Assembly (NCBI GenBank): GCA_021397845.1
Contig: CM038047.1
Location: 123,734,112 to 123,798,111 of the forward strand
Length of the DNA: 64,000 nt
Source of the DNA: Areca catechu
Taxonomy: Eukaryota; Streptophyta; Magnoliopsida; Arecales; Arecaceae
Reading direction: 5' to 3'
In this document: piece by piece, positions 31,579 through 41,861 of the stretch
Layout: every line of letters starts with the position of its first letter
How positions within the stretch are numbered: the stretch's first letter is position 1
Notes under the pieces: model-generated
The model's input: only the letters and a program-made list of their open reading frames with translations
Database searches by the model: none
Told to the model about the DNA's origin: nothing
Position numbers and translations under genes: made by a program

Positions 31579-31730
31579 GGTGTCTAGAAAGGTTGTTCTG
31601 GGAAGGTAAAGGGAATCGTGGTTTTTTAATTGGTTCCGTTGTCTGACCTGGCCAATTTTAAATTGGTGTCTAAGAAAGCAACAGGGGGACCCCCACATCT
31701 CTTCCACTAGCCTGGCCGATCTGATTGATT
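31579..31730 (+). promoter_or_regulatory. C2 leader: module shared with gypsy elements
   Basis: GGTGTCTAGAAAGG, GTGGTTTTTTAATTGGTTCC, GACCTGGCCAATT, then the stem CCAATTT/AAATTGG (31652-31666), GGTGTCTAAGAAAGCA, GGGGGACCCCCAC, TAGCCTGGCC. These blocks line up in order with the leader of N3 (48020-47885, minus). Confidence 0.65.
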
Positions 31731-31811
31731 TAATTCTTGACTAACATGCTTGGTGTTAAAATACTATTATTGGCCTTCCTTCATGATAGGTCATTATTGT
31801 GTTACGATCAA

Positions 31812-32130
31812 TACTAGGTTTGTTGTGTACACACAAGACCTAATATGGTGACTAACACAATTTTTGGCCTAATACAATTATTTGTTTATGGCATGATTTA
31901 ATGTAATATTTTGTTGTGTACACACAAGGGTATTACTATTAAAGTCATGACTATATGGCTATGGAGGGTCTTACTTAACTGAAATATTATAGTTTGTTAT
32001 GTATACACAAGGCTATTAATATTTTAGAGGCCGGGATAAGTTGAGAATTGTACGGGTTACAATTGGAAAGAGTTTTCCTACCTATGAACTTATATAAGAT
32101 TTGTTGTGTACACACAAGGTCATTTATAAG
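31812..32130 (+). promoter_or_regulatory. C2 leader: array of four hairpins with a fixed top
   Basis: Cores TTTGTTGTGTACACACAAGG at 31819-31837, 31910-31929 and 32100-32119, and a variant TTTGTTATGTATACACAAGG at 31993-32012. Arms: TAGGT/ACCTA; GTAATA/TATTAC; AATATTATAG/CTATTAATATT; CTTATA/TATAAG. Confidence 0.75.
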
Positions 32131-32310
32131 GGATTGGGATCTCAACCCCACTAAGAAAAACTAATTAGGGTTTTCTCGATCATCGTATAGAGGGTTATGA
32201 TGCTCGATAAAATAGTGGGAGACATAATTAAATTAAAGTCCTAATTTAATTATGTATTGTCATTTCATGGTTGTTTGCTTATGTATTGTTCTTTGTTTAA
32301 ATGAAGATAA

Positions 32311-33876
32311 ATGGCCTCTTCACTCTCACTCCGTAGTATTTTAGATGCCAACAAATTGACTGGGCCTAATTATGTTGATTGGCTGAGAAATTTAAAAATA
32401 GTACTCAGTCAAGAAAGAATTTTCTATATTCTTGATACCCCAATTTTGGAACCACCAAGGGAAGATGCCTCGCAAGAGGAGAAGACCACATATAATATGT
32501 GGCAAAATGACTCACTTACTGTCAAGTGTGTTATGCTTGCCTCTATGACTAATGAGTTGCAGAGGCAGCATGATAGCATGGATACTAACTCCATACTGCT
32601 CAATTTAAAAGAGCTTTATGGAGAACACAGTAGAACTGCTAGATATGAAATATCTAAGCAGTTGTTCCGTGCAAGGATGATAGAAGGTACATCAGTACAA
32701 GACCATGTATTAAAGATAATTGATCTAATTACTCGATTAGGTCAATTAGGTTTTGTAATGGATGGGGAGTTGAATCAAGACTTGATCTTGCAATCACTCC
32801 CAGAGTCATTTTCACAGTTTGTTCTTAATTACCATATGAACAAACTTAATTCTTACTTGCCTGAGCTGTTGAATATGTTGAAGACAGCAGAGAGCCATGT
32901 AAAGAAAAATAAGGCTCCAGTTCTTCTTATGGATAAGAAGAAGACAGGCAAAAAGGGTTCCAGTAAGAGGATGAATCCCAAAGGGGGCATTAAGAAGAAG
33001 AAAGGAAAGAAGGCCTCCGGACAGATGACCTGCTTTCATTGTGGCAAGCCGGGTCATTGGAAAAGGAATTGCAAGGTTTACCTTGCAAGTGTGAAGCCTG
33101 GTGCATCAGAGGCACCAAAAGGTATGAAAGAAGTTCATACTATTTTGTCTTTGGATTCTTCCATTTCAAATACTTGGGTGTTGGATACCGCCTGTGGTCA
33201 TAACATCTGCAAATCATTGCAGGGACTTCAGGTGCTTAAAGTATTGAAGGAAGGTAACTTTGAGCTCTACGGTGCTGGAGGGGACCCCATCCAAGCAGAA
33301 GCTGTAGGGACTTATATTTTGAAGTTACCTTCAGGGAAGATCTTGGAGCTAAGGAATTGTTACTATATGCCAAAAATCATTAGAAATATCATATCTGTAC
33401 CCTTGTTACTTAAACAAGGATATACTATGAATGTAATGAGCAGTGGCTGCTCAATTTCTTTATCTAATGAAATTATATGTTATGGCATATTCTGCAATGG
33501 TCTATTAACTCTTTCCACTAATGACAATATTTTTCATGTTTCTAACAAACGGAAAAGAGATGATGTAAACAATACCTTACTTTGGCATTGTCGACTTGGA
33601 CATATTAGTGAGACTAGGATTAACAAGTTATACAAAGAAAATTTCTTTGATCCTTATGACTATGAGTCATTAGGAACTTGTGAATCATGTCTCATAGGTA
33701 AGATGACCAAGACTCCATTTAGTGGACATGGAGTAAGGACAAAAGAGTTATTGGGACTCATACACACAGATGTATGTGGGCCTATGACAACTCAAGCCTA
33801 TGGTGGATACTCATACTTCATCACATTTACTGATGATTTTTTCAAGGTATGGATTTGTGTATCTAATGAAACATAA
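32311..33876 (+). pseudogene. gag-pol: C2 gag, protease and start of integrase
   Basis: 521 open residues starting MASSLSLRSILDANKLTG. Gag domain, basic linker, zinc knuckle CFHCGKPGHWKRNC, protease active site WVLDTACGHNIC, then the integrase HHCC (WHCRLGHISETRINKL, CESCLIGKM) and first catalytic Asp (HTDVCGPM). The frame is lost at about 33845 by one extra base (TTTTTTCAAGG against TTTTTTAAGG in C1). The true chain goes on in the frame of the next entry. Gag and protease here look intact. Confidence 0.93.
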
Positions 33877-34869
33877 GTCCGAGGCTTTTAAAAAATTTTT
33901 AGAGTATCAAAGTATGGTAGAGAAACAGACAGGAAAAAGTATAAAGATCCTCCGATCAGATAGAGGAGGTGAGTACTTATCCACTGAGTTTCTTGATCAC
34001 CTTAAAGATAAGGGGATCATCTCTGAATGGACTCCTCCTTACACACCACAATTAAATGGTGTTGCTGAAAGGAGGAATCGTACTTTATTGGATATGGTAC
34101 GGTCCATGATGTGCTTCACGGAGTTACCTTTTTCTTTCTGGGGATATGCTTCGGAAACAGCAACATATATCTTGAATAGAGTACCATCTAAAACTGTCTC
34201 TAGCACTCCATATGAATTATGGAGAGGTAAGAAGCCCAATCTTAAGTATATTAAGATATGGGGATGTCCAGCCTATGTAAAAAGAAATTTTGGACATAAA
34301 CTAGATGCTAGAGCAGACAAATGTCTATTTATGGGATATCCTAGAGATAGTATAGGATATATGTTCTACCACCCTACTGAACAAAAGGTTTTGGTCAGTA
34401 GGCATGCCACTTTTATGGAAAAAGAATTCATCCTACAAAAGGGCACTGGTAGAAATATCGAACTTAATGAAATTCAACAAATAGACACTTCTCAGTCAAG
34501 TAACAACATAGTTAATATAGAACCTGAACACACTCCTATCCGTAGGTCTGATAGGGTGCGACAGGGACCTGAGAGGTATGGATTCATAATTGAAAATAAT
34601 GAAGCCCAAATTATTCAAAATGATGAGCCTCTAACATATACGGAAGCAGTCATGAGTAGAGACTCAGACAGATGGCTGGAAGCCATGAGATTCGAGATGG
34701 ACTCCATGTATGTCAACCAAGTATGGTCTTTGGTTGATGCACCAGAGGGTATTAACCCTATTGGGTGTAAATGGGTCTATAAAAAGAAGATTGGGGCAGA
34801 TGGCCAAGTTGAAACTTATAATGCCAGATTGGTGGCTAAGGGTTTCAGACAAAAACAGGGAATAGATTA
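33800..34869 (+). pseudogene. pol: C2 integrase (rest), linker and first part of RT
   Basis: Continues with RYGFVYLMKHKSEAF, catalytic LRSDRGGEY and GVAERRNRT (D,D35E spacing), WGYASETATYILNRVPSK, the chain linker and the start of RT (NPIGCKWVYKKKIG, ARLVAKGFRQKQGID). It is cut at 34869 by a solo LTR; GATTA (34865-34869) is duplicated at 36324-36328, where the RT frame resumes. Confidence 0.92.
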
Positions 34870-36323
34870 TGGTGGGGACACCTGAGGCACCAGAATAAGA
34901 TAGAGGCTTTTTCAACCCTCTGTAAATTGATCAATAATTTATGAGTCCATCTGTAATAAGGGCTTAGCTCATCTGAGTCCATTTTAGTTGTTATTTGAGT
35001 ATTTTTAGTTATTATTTCAGTTCTGTACTAGTCAGCTCATGTTGAGCTAGTTCAGTCCAATGCTAGTCAGCTCATGTTGAGCTAATTTTATTTTTTTGAG
35101 TCCTGTCCAAGCATACTGAAGACTCAAGACTATATCATACAAGTGAAGACCAAGTCCAACTATATTGAAGACATGGAAGTATAGAACAAGTCCAACCCAG
35201 CTTGAAGATTTGAAGACCCCAAGAGGAAAATTCAGAAAACCCTGATTTCTTGCAGATGCCCTCCAGATGCCCAGATTCCCTTCCAGATGCCAAAATATAT
35301 TAATATACCAAGGAATCCATGATTTTAGAGGTCCATCTACATCCTAGCCCAAATAAATCAAGCCCAGGTGCCAAGCCCAAGCCCCTAAGAAGCAAGATAC
35401 CAGGGAATATTCCTGCTACCTGGCTACCAGGCCACCCCAGCTTCCAGAGGCCCAAACCCATGCACCCGGGCCCCTTTGGGCCAGCCCCTTGCTGCTCCTA
35501 GAAGCCCAACACGCCCCCCTAGGCATCCTTGGAGTGTTGACCAAGTCAAGAGAATTTTTAGGGATTTTTCTACCTAATATTTCCTTATTTTCTAGCTAGG
35601 GTTTGAGATGGAAAAGGATTCTTATGTAAAGACTTATGTACCCTTACTTGGAGCCCAAGGTTAAGGGTCTATTTAAGGGACCCTAGCCTCTTATATGAGG
35701 GAAATTTTTGATGAATGAAAACCTTGAGTTCTTCTATTGAGTTGTGTGATACCCTGCTGTGTGCATAAAGGGGTTTGCGAGAGTTCTTCTTCCCAGTGCT
35801 GCAATCATCTTCCTGCTACCAACAAGCATCTCAGATCCCTGGACGCCCACTCCAAAAGAAGCCTTCCCTTGCTGTTTTTCCTTTATTTTCTTGTTCCTTT
35901 GTGAGTTTTCTAACCCCTGACAGGTCGTTTGCAGGTCCCCGAGTTCCTACGAATCCAACGACTCCAGCCAAGCCTCAATCGGATCACCGAGCAGAAAGCC
36001 GGGTATCCGCGGGTCTTTGGCTCGATTTTCCAGGCCGCATCCGTCGAGGAACGAGAGACCCTTTTGCTGCGATCTTCACAGACGTTGTCAGGTACACCCC
36101 TCTACCTCCAGTAGTTTTATTGTAGGAGAACTTGCCCTAACCGAGGCTTCTCAGCCCCGGCGATCCTTCTTTTCTACTTTTCTAGGTCCTAATCTGCATG
36201 CTGATCTTCTAAAATTCATATAAAATTCCCTATAACTTATTTTAATCTGAAATTCAGGAATTAATCACCCAACCCCACATATAAAACATATAAAAAAAAT
36301 TGCATGCATATTAGTTCGCATCA
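34870..36323 (+). repeat. Solo LTR of the N1 family in C2
   Basis: 1454 bp, TGGTGGGGACACCTGAGG to TTCGCATCA, matching the N1 LTR throughout. Target duplication GATTA on both sides and no internal sequence, so an N1 copy inserted here and was removed by recombination between its LTRs. Splits the C2 RT. Confidence 0.95.
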
Positions 36324-36850
36324 GATTATGATGAAACATTTTCCCCTGTTGCCATGCTCAAATCTATTCGGATTATGCTTGCTATAGCAGCATATCATGA
36401 TTATGAGATCTGGCAAATGGATGTAAAAACTGCATTCCTCAATGGTTTCCTTGAGGAAGAGGTTTATATGTCATAGCCAGAAGGTTTTGTCTTGGAGACT
36501 AAACCTAATCAGGTATGTAGGCTAAAGAAATCCATTTATGGATTAAAGCAAGCATCCAGGAGTTGGAACATCCGATTTGATAAAACAGTCAAAGAATTTG
36601 ATTTTTTCAAAAATGAGGATGAACCTTGTGTGTACAAGAAGACTAGTGGGAGTGCCATAGTTTTCTTAGTTCTATATGTTGATGATATACTTCTTATTGG
36701 GAATGATATCCCAATGTTACAATCAGTCAAAGTGTGGTTATCGAAACAGTTTTCCATGAAAGACTTGGGAGAAGCATCCTATATACTGGGTATAAAGATC
36801 TATAGAGAAAGATCAAGAAGGATGCTAGGCTTATCCCATCTAGGTACATT
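36324..36850 (+). pseudogene. pol: C2 reverse transcriptase, middle part
   Basis: Resumes DYDETFSPVAMLKSIRIML, QMDVKTAFLNGFLEEEVYM. A TAG at about 36474 replaces the Gln found in C1. Then SIYGLKQASRSWN and the catalytic YVDD in FLVLYVDDILLIGND. The frame is lost at about 36839, where one G present in C1 is missing. Confidence 0.92.
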
Positions 36851-36856
36851 GACCAG

Positions 36857-37660
36857 GTGCTAAAGAGATTTCGCATGGAGGAAAGTAAAAGATGTTACTT
36901 ACCTATTGGTCATGGCATACGTTTTTCTAAGAGGATGTCTCCTAAGACACCTGAAGAAAGAAATAGAATGAGTTCTATACCTTATGCTTCGGCTATAGGA
37001 TCGATTATGTATTCTATGTTATGTACCAGGCCTGATGTGGCATATGCCTTGGGTGTAGCCAGTAGATTTCAGGCTGATCCAGGAGAGGATCACTGGAAGG
37101 CTGTGAAAAATATTCTTAAGTACCTGAGAAGGACTAAGGATATTTTTCTTATATACGGAGGGTCTGATCTTAAACTAGAAGCCTATTCAGACTCTAGTTT
37201 TCAATCAAACCCAGATGATAGTAAATCCATTTTAGGGTATGTCTTTACCTTGAATGGTGGAGCAGTAAGTTGGAAGAGCACTAAACAGCAGACTGTAGCT
37301 GACTCAACTACCGAGGCAGAGTACATAGCTGTCAGTGAAGCCGCCAAGGAAGCTGTCTGGATGAAGAAATTCATCACAGAGTTGGGAGTAGTTCCTGAGA
37401 TTGAGAGCCCGGTGCCACTCTATTGTGATAACACTGGAGCAGTTGCTCAAGCTAAGGAACCGAGAGCCCATCACAAGTCCAAGCACATTCTGAGACGCTT
37501 CCATCTTGTCCGAGAGATAATCGAGAGACAAGAAGTCTGCATCAATAGAGTGGATACAAAGAACAACATAGCAGACCCGTTCACTAAGGCTCTACTACAG
37601 CGGGAGTTTGATCGCCACCTCAATTGTATGGGGTTAAAGAATAAGAGCGATTGGCTTTAG
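36857..37660 (+). pseudogene. pol: C2 end of RT and complete RNase H
   Basis: 267 residues: ESKRCYLPIGHGI, CTRPDVAYALGVASRFQ, LEAYSDSSFQSNPDDSKS, SWKSTKQQTVADSTTEAEY, LYCDNTGAVAQAKEP, NNIADPFTKALLQREF, ending DWL and TAG, the same end as C1. RNase H itself looks intact; it is only cut off from the RT by the frameshift. Confidence 0.93.
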
Positions 37661-37674
37661 TGCAAGTGGGAGAT
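37661..37674 (+). other. C2 polypurine tract
   Basis: GCAAGTGGGAGAT directly before the 3' LTR start TGAAAAGATT. Confidence 0.75.
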
Positions 37675-40109
37675 TGAAAAGATTATGCCCTATAAGCCAA
37701 TATTTGTATCTCCCAGACCATTGTAAATTGACAAGTTAATAAAGGCAATATTTTTTCATCATTCGCTGTGTCATTATATGATGAACCCCATAGATTAGGG
37801 ATATGGTCCTAAGGCTATGATGAGATCATACCAGTGAGATCTAAGGCCTTAAAACCCTAATCTAGAATATTCCTAGTCATAGGAACCCTGAGTTGGGGAT
37901 CAGGGTTTCCGGTTAGACTGGTACATCCTATGTATGCTGAAAAGGGTGACTGCTCTCACAGTCACTTGTGTGGGACACTAATACAAGGATGTGGGTGCTC
38001 ATTAGCGAATGAGTTCACTGAATAGATCCAGTTTGATAACATCTAATGGAGCCTTAGCTGCATGTCAATAGATGTTTCTCATAGTGGGAGTTGTACAAGT
38101 AGTCCTATGACCTGAGACTGCCATAATACCTTATGTACATGAACCCATGCTTTGGTTCAATCTCAATCATGACACTGGGTCATGCATGAGGTTGATGCTG
38201 GGTATGGTGAATTGTATATGAAGGTAATGAGTAGGTCAACAAGGAATTGATCACTCCTAGTAGGAGGAGATTGCATCCAGCCAAATTAGGTCAGATGATG
38301 ATTCAGGAAATCTTTGATCAAAGTATAGATATTAGAAATGATTTTAATATCGAATTAATTGAATCATTAGTGTATGACTGAGCTGGGAATGAGTATAAGC
38401 TGGTTTTGACATGTTTCCATATCCATAGTTATATTCGGGATGCAAGATGATTGAAGGATCGAATTGTACGGGAACTTTCCACTGAAGGGTAGTTTTGGAA
38501 TTTCACCAGAATTTCCATATCTTCCGGGTAGACATGACACGTTGCTAGATGTCAATCTTGTCTTGTGGGTTGATCAAATTAAATGGTTTAATTGGATCAC
38601 TAATTAGGAGGAGTCCTAATTGACTAACTCGAGTTAGCTCGATTTGACCTAAATCGATTAGAATGAGTTCTGATCAAATAGGTCAAATTGCACTCGGACC
38701 CACTGCTGGCTAGGTATGGAACCCAATGGGTCACATACTTAGGACAGATAATCAAGGATTTAATTTGAAATTAAATCTCGTTTGCAGATGAACACACTAG
38801 CATGTGTTGCAAACCATGGCTTCTACTTGAATCGGATTCGAGTTAGGGTTCCGATTTGGTCTTTTTTAGATCCAAATTCATTCCGGTTTGAATCTAATTG
38901 AAGATTCAAGACATTGGGCTAATAGTAGGCTAGCAATTGGGCTAACCTAAGAGGCTAAACCCCTTTCCCACATCGCCGAAGCCCCTTCCCCTCTCTTCCC
39001 AAACGCGCGCGCAAGGAGAAGAATCCACGCGCGCGTGGACTCTCTCCAAGGGCCATTTTTGCGTGAGAAAAGAAAAGGGGATCGGCGTTTTGGCTGAAGG
39101 GGCATGGAAGAGAGTCCACCTAGGCATGGACTCTTCAAAAAATGGGATTACTGTGAGAAAAAAAAAAAAAAAAAAAAAAAAAAAACACCGAAGGGGCGTG
39201 ACTCTTCTCTTCTACGCGCGCCCTTCTGTGTTTTTTCGCGACTCTTTCTTGCGTCTTCCCATCCCAAAGGCCGTGAGATTAATTCAAGGGCTATGAGATG
39301 AAGGGAAAGGACGTGAGAAGGGAGAGAGGGGTGTGAGAGGGTGATTACAGATGGGTAGGCGCCTCTCTGTCGCCTATTTAAGGAGAAGACTTCACCATAA
39401 AAAAAAAAAAAATTATTCCAGATTTTCTACAGCGAAGCCTTGCTTCTATTTTCCCTCTCCCTCTCCAGAAGATTGTTTCCCCCTCCTCTCTTTCCTCTTT
39501 GATTCCTTTACAGAGCCTTGGCTCTGTCAAATCTCAGAACAGAAGGAGAGTTAGAGAGAAACTCTCCGACGGTAAAGGAAGAAGGCGCCTCTCCTTTCTT
39601 TCTTACATTAAGACAATCTTGTCTTAATTTTCTTCTCCCTCCAAGACAAGCCTTGTCTCATTTTAGGACAAGGGCTTATTCTTAAGACAAGAGTGTCTTA
39701 AGGGGCCAAAGTTGCTAGAAGACAAGGAGAAGGGTAAGAGAGAAGGTTTAGTCCCAGTTTGGCTAGAGGAGTCCTAGCCAATAGCCCATATATCAATTTC
39801 TTGGGGTAGAACTTGATTGGAAGGAACCCAATTAAGGAGTCAGTGTCTTGATCATCTGCCCGTGTGGATCACCATCGGAGGGCGGACAAGTGGACGCCTA
39901 GTGTGTTCAAGAGGCTACTCAATTTGGAGTTCATTTCTGCATCAGACTGGTAACAGCAATCTGAGGTTAGTATTTAAACAATGTTTAAATTTGGACATGC
40001 ATGTAGTCATAGTTTTTAATTGCTAATAAGGAGATTTGGGATTAGGGTTCGGACCTGGTTTCATAAATTTTTGAAATCCATGCTTCCGCACTGGTTAACG
40101 AACCCAACA
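37675..40109 (+). repeat. C2 3' LTR
   Basis: 2435 bp, near-identical to the 5' LTR. The A run at about 39159-39185 is longer than in the 5' LTR. TATTTAAGG at 39375-39383. Ends AACGAACCCAACA, then CATTA (40110-40114). Confidence 0.94.
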
Positions 40110-40114
40110 CATTA

Positions 40115-41021
40115 AACCTATTAGGCTCAGATTGTTGGGTAATGGGTTTTCTTTGAAATCGTTCACAATCCCTAGCAATCTGGTAGGCTTGGTTAAGTCA
40201 TTAACTTCTCTCAAGAATAATTCCATTTGAATATTCTCATTTAAGCTAGCTCTAAACCTCGATAAGGAAACAACTTCTGATTCGACTACACTACACCTCA
40301 TAACAAACTCGTCAAATTTGGCTATGTAGTCAGCCACAGATTTATTACCTTGAGTCAACTTTTGCCATTGATCCAACAATTTTTGCTTGTATGAAAATGG
40401 TAGATATTTTTTCCTAAGCTTTACCTTCATTGCTCACCATGTGTCTATAGGTAAATCACCTTTTTGTCAGTTCAGTCATTCTACGTTTTTCTAGTACAAT
40501 CTCACTTATCGGACTAGCCTAAGCTTAGCAAATTTAAATTTTTTCTCCTCTGATATTTCGTACCATTCAAAGTACTGGTCCATATCACTCTCCCAATCAG
40601 TATAAACCTTAAAATCTAAATTTTCCTCAAATGTGGGTGCATCTAGTCGAATGCTCCTAAGGATCCTTTCTTCTTGATCATTTACATCAGGGGTATGGTG
40701 CCTAGGAACTGGATCAGTAGTAATTTCCCTATGTTAGGCTCTTGGATCTGGGAGAGTGAGTTGGACTCTTGGAATTGGGGGAATGGGTCTAGGTGTCTTA
40801 GAGCTCTGACCTAGAGAAGTGGGTCTAGGTGTTTCAGGGTCTGAATGAGTCGCATGGGATTCCTCAAGGTTACCTAGTCTCTTTTCCACTTGGTCAAACC
40901 TTGTATTAAGCTATCTAAATTGCTCAGTTATAGTTCTCATAAAGATTTCCATATTAGGGTCCATGGGTGGATTGGGTTGGGTTTGAGTAGGCTGATAGGG
41001 TGTGCCTGACCTAGTTGCCAT
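40115..41021 (-). pseudogene. gag: G3 gag
   Basis: Starts MATRSGTPYQPTQTQPN at 41021. Coiled-coil stretch, then the Gag core: RLDAPTFEENLDFKVYTDWE, DQYFEWYEISEEKKFKFAK, and KKYLPFSYKQKLLDQWQ. The open piece (40430-40095) reads to FLREVNDLTKPTRL and then into C2. Several stops lie in 40431-41021. After C2 the chain continues at 28708 with the zinc-knuckle region. Confidence 0.87.
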
Positions 41022-41845
41022 GCAATGCAGTCACACAGAACTTGAGCTAGGGTTTCATAGACCTAGAGCTCAAGTAGAATGGGTCAGCTCAAATTATAGC
41101 CAATTTAGCAATTACCCTATCCACTAGCCAGGCAAGAGGTGGGGTCATGGGAGGCTCCCCCAACTCTCGCAGGGTCCTAATTAAAAACCACAAAATTGCT
41201 TAGGATGTTTGCCTCTGGACCTCTAGCCTTAGGCACCCGATTCAAGTGATAATCAAAGGATTGGGTGCACTAACTTTCACATAATACTTGGAACTCGACC
41301 TGTTGGTGTCCCTAAATTGCTTTAGGTTTCTAATTAATTTTAATTAGCATTAGGTTCGATGCTATGGTGGTGGTTGTGGACCCAAGACAGGTGATAAAAT
41401 CCTTCCATGATCTGAGATGGTTAAGTGCCCTCAAGATTTGGTTACTGGATGATGCAATCACATGATATAAAACCCTAATATGCAATGAAACTAAAATAAT
41501 TAAAAATATCAGAAAATAATTTTTAAAAATTAATTATTAAATTTTAGATCTAATTAATTTCATATTTTCGATCTCGGGATATCATGTATGGCCGTAGATC
41601 TTACTCCCATGGGTCATGATAGTATACTTGCATATACCCGCTCAGGAGGCATCATTTCCTTCCACCAAAAAAAATATCAAATAGAATTTTTTTTCTGATT
41701 TTTTTATCTGAGATTAGCAGAGGATTAGCAGCAAATTTATTTATAATTTTTTTTTTTTAAGATGGTTTTTATGCAGTTTAATTTCAGCCTAGTTCTAGGT
41801 ATGCAGAAATTTCAGAACTAGTAGTTAAATCCTATTTTAACCTTC
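41022..41845 (-). promoter_or_regulatory. G3 5' leader
   Basis: Holds the hairpin CCTAAA-GCAA-TTTAGG (41311-41326), at the place where G1 and N1 have CCCTAG/CTAGGG. Further on is a shortened form of the shared module (GTGGTTTTTAATTAGGACC, GGGGGAGCCTCCCA, TTGCCTGGC in sense) without the central stem; G4 has the same shortened form. No reading frame. Confidence 0.6.
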
Positions 41846-41857
41846 ACTTTGATACCA
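41846..41857 (-). other. G3 primer binding site (one base changed)
   Basis: Sense TGGTATCAAAGT against TGGTATCAGAGC in the relatives; four bases from the LTR end. Confidence 0.75.
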
Positions 41858-41861
41858 AAGA

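Larger units (their letters stand above)
31156..32310 (+). promoter_or_regulatory. C2 5' leader, strongly structured
   Basis: No reading frame. In order: nested hairpin (31341-31416), the module shared with gypsy elements (31579-31730), four hairpins with a fixed top (31812-32130), then gag at 32311. The order matches C1 except that C1 has two nested hairpins. Confidence 0.75.
28709..40109 (+). mobile_element. C2: complete Ty1/copia retrotransposon with a solo LTR inside
   Basis: Target duplication CATTA (28704-28708, 40110-40114). LTRs 28709-31142 (2434 bp) and 37675-40109 (2435 bp). Same family as C1. The coding region is broken by frameshifts, a stop and a solo N1-type LTR. It is inserted between the Gag core and the zinc knuckle of G3. 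Confidence 0.95.

Noticed and set aside
31812..32130. Four evenly spaced repeats in the copia leader as a CRISPR-like array.
   Set aside because: Spacers pair with each other as hairpin arms, spacing varies, there are no cas genes, and the setting is a plant retrotransposon.
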